Shown piece by piece: positions 30,189-33,645 of a stretch of DNA of 33,645 nt. The notes below the pieces were generated by a model. It saw only the letters and a program-made list of their open reading frames with translations. It was not told the origin of the DNA and searched no databases. The stretch is from an uncultured Lachnospiraceae bacterium (lineage in GTDB: Bacteria > Bacillota > Clostridia > Lachnospirales > Lachnospiraceae): NCBI GenBank assembly GCA_947174615.1, contig CAMWJQ010000001.1, positions 1-33,645 on the forward strand, in the 5' to 3' direction. Position numbers and translations under genes: made by a program. Positions within the stretch are counted from its first letter, which is position 1. Each line of letters begins with the position of its first letter.

Positions 30189-33100
30189 CTAATTTCGCCA
30201 CCACCACAGAAGGGACTTGGAAGTAATTGTAAAGGTAATCTTGCGCTGTCCGCCGTAGTTTGCGCCAATACCGCGCAGAATGACGGACGCCTTGCCCTTC
30301 TTGGTATTGTTGGTGTAACTGTTTTCATCAATGAGATAATCTGTGCCGTGTATAAGTTCTGTGCCATTGAGGGTAAGTTTGATATCCTCCGGCGTCAGCG
30401 TTACTTCTCTGCCGTTTTGATAAACTTTAGCGCTGATCTTGAGCTTTGCCGAGTTAATGTTGGCTGCAATGATGCGGTAGGTCGTGGACAGTGTGGCATT
30501 GCCGGACCCAGCGTATGCACCGATGCCCTTGACGGTGACACGTATCCTGGTGTTGGCATTGATTATGTCATTCTTATCAACTACATCACCTGCTTTTCTG
30601 GTAATCTGTGCAGCGTCCGCAGTGGAGACCAGCGTATCATTGACATAGGTATAAATGACATGCTTGTCATAATCTTTACCTGCGCTCAATTTTTTGCCGT
30701 TGGCATCAGTGATGGTGAGAGTTGTTTTGTAGCTGTTTGCTTTCTTTTTATAGGTGATATCCTTTGCGGATATGGTCAGTTTCTCATTGGTGTCAGACAT
30801 TGCGCCGTCGGTAATACGCCATGTACCTGTCAGAGTTCCCTTGAAGCTGCCTTTTCCCTTGATGGTCAGTTTTGGGAGTCTGTGTTCGGGCAGATTAGCG
30901 CTGGTCACAGCAGTGTTATTTTTATAGGAAACAGTATAATCTCTGCCTGGTATTAGCGTCATTCCATTATAGTACAGTGAAATCTGTGGTTTTGCCCCGC
31001 CCTTCATATAGGGGGAAGTAATCTGGGACAAGTCTGTTATAACAATTGGTTTGGAGGCTGCCTCCTCTGTGGTATAGGTCATAGTTATGCCTTCATGGAG
31101 CGCGTTGTTCCCGTTGGATATCTCCTGGGCAGTGATTTTGTATGTTTTTTTCAGCTCACCGCTGTACTCGTTAATCCCTTTAAAGATTATGGTGGCAGTC
31201 CCTGCTTTGGCAGTATTTTTATAGGAGACAACATAGTCTCCGGTTACGCCGTGATCTTTGCTTTCCCGCAATACTTTATTGTCCAGGGTCAGCTGGACAT
31301 TGTGCTGGAGCACATCCGATTCGTTCCCTGTGTAGGTTTTGGCAGTAATGCCGTTCACTGCTGCCTTGCTGAGCTTCTGCCCGACAATTTTATAGGTGAT
31401 GTTCTTCGATCCTGCATAGGCGCTTCCCTCGACTGCGGTGATTGTGGCAGTCGCGGTTCCGATAGTCCGGTTATTTTTGTAGGTTACGGTATAATCGCCG
31501 GTTTTTCCGCCGTCCGTGCTCTGCACCAGCAGTTTGTTTTTGTAGGTTACATGAAGCTGTTCCGGAATAATGCCGCTGCCGTTTGTGACAAGCTCATTTT
31601 TGTAAGTCTGGTTCGGAATCTTAGAGACAGATACCTTACTGAGCATGGTCTTTTGGCTGATGGTGACATTGACAGTGCGTGTCCCAGTATAATTTTTTGT
31701 TCCTTTGATTACAATAGGGTAGACGCCTGCTTTTTTGTATGCACCTGCTTTCATATAGGGGTAGCTGAGCGTGTAATCGGTCGTTTTGGTCAGTTTTTTA
31801 CCATCACGGTAGACTGCCGGGGAGGTTTTTTGCACCTTGCCGTTGTATGCCACAGTGAGATTGTCAGCAGTGATATCGTGGTCAGTAAGCGATTTTGGCA
31901 AAATATTGAAAGTAACGGATTCCGTTCCTGTATAATTGCCTTTGCCTTTTACCGTAATCGTTGGCATTTTCTTCGCAGAGGTATTTACGTTCTTGTTATT
32001 CTTATAAGAAACAGTGTAGTCCTGACCTTGGACAAGCTCAATTAATTCCGTGTTTCCGTCATTGTATGTGACACTGTCGTACACTTGAACCTGCGGCTTG
32101 ATGGAGCTGCCGGTGTAAGTCTGGTCGCCTACAGGAATGACATAGAAGCCTTTTCCCTGCTGTTCAAAATAGGGATACAGCACGATCTCATTTTGATTGA
32201 TCCGCGTGTGTTCATCGAACCGTGTTCCTTGACCGTTTTTGCCCGTAAACCAGCCAATAAATAGTTTGTCTGCGGTGCTTTCTATTGTCGGAAAGCTTTC
32301 AATGGGTATTGTGCTTCCAACTGCTGTCTGTATTTTATGTAAGATCTGTGTGTAATCAGTGGACATAAATGTCACACTGCATTCCTGTACATGGATGTCG
32401 TAGCTTGCCGAAAACCTGCCCAGCGCAGCAGTGATTGTTGTGCTGCCAGGGGCGTGTGCAGTCACTTTGCCGCCTTGGACACTTGCCACAGAAGGATTTG
32501 TACTTGCCCATGTGATCTGGACTTCATCGGTAGTGTCTTTTGGCTGATAGTCTGCGGTGAGTGTCAGGTTTTGCCCTGTGTACAATGTGGCTGCAGAGGT
32601 GTCGGTCTCTGCGTTAAGGTTTTTCAACTGGAAACTGTACAGCGGCGCCTCTACTTTTACCTTGCACTTGGCGGTCTTGCCGTTTTGTGACTGCGCTGTG
32701 ATCGTGGCTTCTCCGCCGTCAAGCGCTGTCACGACTGCTTTGTGTGTGCTTTTGTCCGGCTTGACGGATACAATCTTAGAATTGGATGAAGTCCAAGTAA
32801 TTGTCTTGTCATCGGTAGTGTCTGCGGGTTCGATTTTCACAGATAGTGTGGCAGTAGCGCTAAAACCAGATGACGGAAGATTTTCTACAGCGTCAGATCT
32901 GTAGAGGTGCAGGCTGGTCTTGTCGAGAGAGATGCTTTTGATGGCTTTCTCTCCAGGCATATTTTGATAGACTGGTATCTTGAATACGAAACCGGAGTCT
33001 AGGCTTCCGGTTCCCGCATACATGCGCTTGATGGAGGAGGCTTCGCTGGCAGGCGCCTGGACATTCTGCATATATTGATGGTTGTACAATCCGTGAGGAC

Positions 33101-33645
33101 TGTTGACATCCACATTAAACTTTTGGAGATAGACGGTGTCTTGTCCCTTTAAGATATAGTTGTTTCCAATCGTTGCAGCGCCGCCATCGAGCGACTTGTA
33201 GCGTGTATTCCAGCCTTTTTGCTTGGCGTAGGTCAATCCCTTTTGAATTTTCTCTGCGGTCGAGGCGCCGTTGACGCCCACATTAAAATAATTGTAATAA
33301 CCCTCAAATCCTTTATAAGTGCCTGAAATCAGTGCGGAATTTCCGCTTCCCTGTTCCTGATATACGCGCGAGGCGAGATGGATGGGGCTTAGCCTGCGGC
33401 TCTTGCCGATCTCATAAAATGCCTGTGCATAGGTTCTGCTGTCGCCGGGAATTTTTCCCTTCATAAAAGTATTGTTCAGAAAAGTCTGAATGGCGCTGAC
33501 ATTATGATAGGAACTGTTAAAAGTCAACTGTTCAAACTGAAAGATGGAAGTCTCAGTCAGAAAATTACAGGGGTTCATGTAATAGGTCACAGCAGGTTTG
33601 GTGGCATAATACCAGCCGCTCTCTGTCGGACAGGGACTGCCGACC
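30189..33645 (-). CDS. GH73 glucosaminidase / bacterial-Ig surface protein, 5' end missing
   Basis: 1152 codons are visible; the frame is open to the window edge ('GSPCPTESGWYYATKPAV'), so signal peptide and start lie outside. In order, a glucosaminidase domain (about 33620-32960: 'YYMNPCNFLTE', 'ASRVYQEQGSG' with the likely catalytic Glu, 'GFEGYYNYFNVG') is followed by two Big_2 Ig-like domains (about 32940-32380; 'ITWTSSNSKIVSV', 'ITWASTNPSVASV'). An InlB-type B-repeat (about 32390-32140: 'FIGWFTGKNGQGTRFD') and about seven modules built around 'DYTVSYKNN...GTATVTIKG..NYTGT' come next. It would cut N-acetylglucosaminyl bonds in peptidoglycan at the cell surface. It has no LPxTG; the last residues are 'SKSLLWWWRN'. 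It converges on the FHA gene with six bases between stops. Confidence 0.88.
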   Translation of the reverse strand, partial: VGSPCPTESGWYYATKPAVTYYMNPCNFLTETSIFQFEQLTFNSSYHNVSAIQTFLNNTFMKGKIPGDSRTYAQAFYEIGKSRRLSPIHLASRVYQEQGSGNSALISGTYKGFEGYYNYFNVGVNGASTAEKIQKGLTYAKQKGWNTRYKSLDGGAATIGNNYILKGQDTVYLQKFNVDVNSPHGLYNHQYMQNVQAPASEASSIKRMYAGTGSLDSGFVFKIPVYQNMPGEKAIKSISLDKTSLHLYRSDAVENLPSSGFSATATLSVKIEPADTTDDKTITWTSSNSKIVSVKPDKSTHKAVVTALDGGEATITAQSQNGKTAKCKVKVEAPLYSFQLKNLNAETDTSAATLYTGQNLTLTADYQPKDTTDEVQITWASTNPSVASVQGGKVTAHAPGSTTITAALGRFSASYDIHVQECSVTFMSTDYTQILHKIQTAVGSTIPIESFPTIESTADKLFIGWFTGKNGQGTRFDEHTRINQNEIVLYPYFEQQGKGFYVIPVGDQTYTGSSIKPQVQVYDSVTYNDGNTELIELVQGQDYTVSYKNNKNVNTSAKKMPTITVKGKGNYTGTESVTFNILPKSLTDHDITADNLTVAYNGKVQKTSPAVYRDGKKLTKTTDYTLSYPYMKAGAYKKAGVYPIVIKGTKNYTGTRTVNVTISQKTMLSKVSVSKIPNQTYKNELVTNGSGIIPEQLHVTYKNKLLVQSTDGGKTGDYTVTYKNNRTIGTATATITAVEGSAYAGSKNITYKIVGQKLSKAAVNGITAKTYTGNESDVLQHNVQLTLDNKVLRESKDHGVTGDYVVSYKNTAKAGTATIIFKGINEYSGELKKTYKITAQEISNGNNALHEGITMTYTTEEAASKPIVITDLSQITSPYMKGGAKPQISLYYNGMTLIPGRDYTVSYKNNTAVTSANLPEHRLPKLTIKGKGSFKGTLTGTWRITDGAMSDTNEKLTISAKDITYKKKANSYKTTLTITDANGKKLSAGKDYDKHVIYTYVNDTLVSTADAAQITRKAGDVVDKNDIINANTRIRVTVKGIGAYAGSGNATLSTTYRIIAANINSAKLKISAKVYQNGREVTLTPEDIKLTLNGTELIHGTDYLIDENSYTNNTKKGKASVILRGIGANYGGQRKITFTITSKSLLWWWRN
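30200..32130 (-). repeat. About seven divergent Ig-like repeat modules in the surface protein
   Basis: Each ~80-100-residue unit holds a 'GxDYTVSYKNN'-type phrase followed by 'TITVKGKGNYTGT'. Core phrases are DYTVSYKNNKNV, DYTLSYPYMKAG, DYTVTYKNNRTI, DYVVSYKNTAKA, DYTVSYKNNTAV, DYDKHVIYTYVN and DYLIDENSYTNN. The first five are well kept; the last two diverge. They probably form a stalk extending the enzyme from the wall. Confidence 0.8.

Noticed and set aside
30183..30956. Long plus-strand open frame (257 codons) opposite the surface protein gene
   Set aside because: It is antisense to strongly conserved Ig-like repeats, has unusual Cys/Ile-rich content with no family pattern, and no good ribosome site; the same holds for 31095-32045.
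1..33645. Insertion sequence, prophage, integrase, tRNA or CRISPR elements
   Set aside because: No transposase or integrase motifs, no terminal inverted repeats bounding a gene, and no tRNA-like cloverleaf were found in the window.

Overview
The window looks like a chromosomal segment of a motile, Gram-positive gut-type Clostridia, most likely Lachnospiraceae (Roseburia / Agathobacter / Eubacterium rectale-like). The reasons are strong AGGAGG ribosome sites, a PadR/HAAS-type regulatory pair, a flagellin-FliS unit next to a very long helical-repeat protein of the kind seen beside Lachnospiraceae flagellin genes, a secretin-free Tad (Flp) pilus locus with a TadZ of the E. rectale type, and a large glucosaminidase surface protein with many 'DYTVSYKNN' repeats. 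The species assignment is inference; no rRNA or tRNA gene is present.

Region 1 (1-10063, all +): the 3' end of trmB is followed after 14 bases by a compact Mrp/Mbh-type cation/proton antiporter operon. Its order is MrpE, MrpF, MrpG, MbhD-like, a fused MbhE-MrpB, MrpC, then four large NuoL/M/N-type antiporter subunits (505, ~519, 497 and 730 aa). All four keep the Glu and Lys residues of the proton channel, so this is an expanded complex compared with the two such subunits (MrpA, MrpD) of classical Mrp. A perfect 12-bp hairpin lies ~170 bases downstream.

Region 2 (10070-12950): a minus-strand exported beta-propeller with Asp-box motifs stands beside a divergent PadR repressor. PadR is followed by a membrane protein made of a HAAS/permease-prefix domain and an FtsW/RodA (SEDS)-like module. 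The padR promoter is a textbook TTGACA-N17-TATAAT and carries two copies of a 19-bp palindrome 33 bp apart, implying autoregulation.

Region 3 (12981-19181): a sigma-28-like promoter precedes a 1114-aa helical-repeat protein with a FliK-like C-terminus, then a 607-aa flagellin with an intact TLR5 contact triad, then FliS and a strong terminator. A convergent DUF2508/YaaL-type gene follows on the minus strand.

Region 4 (19450-30182, +): the Tad pilus locus has its own promoter and a leader with predicted hairpins. Its genes are prepilin peptidase 1, TadZ, CpaF/TadA ATPase, TadB, TadC with a large extracytoplasmic insert, a 55-aa Flp pilin, a DUF5702-like protein, a TadE fused to two Ada-like Cys motifs, prepilin peptidase 2 and a second TadE. 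It is followed by a small coiled-coil ORF with its own promoter and terminator, and by a two-TM FHA protein containing an in-frame 15-nt tandem repeat.

Region 5 (30189-33645, -): a convergent, 5'-truncated GH73 glucosaminidase / bacterial-Ig surface protein ends 6 bases from the FHA stop codon. Together the window holds ion-homeostasis, motility, pilus and cell-surface functions.
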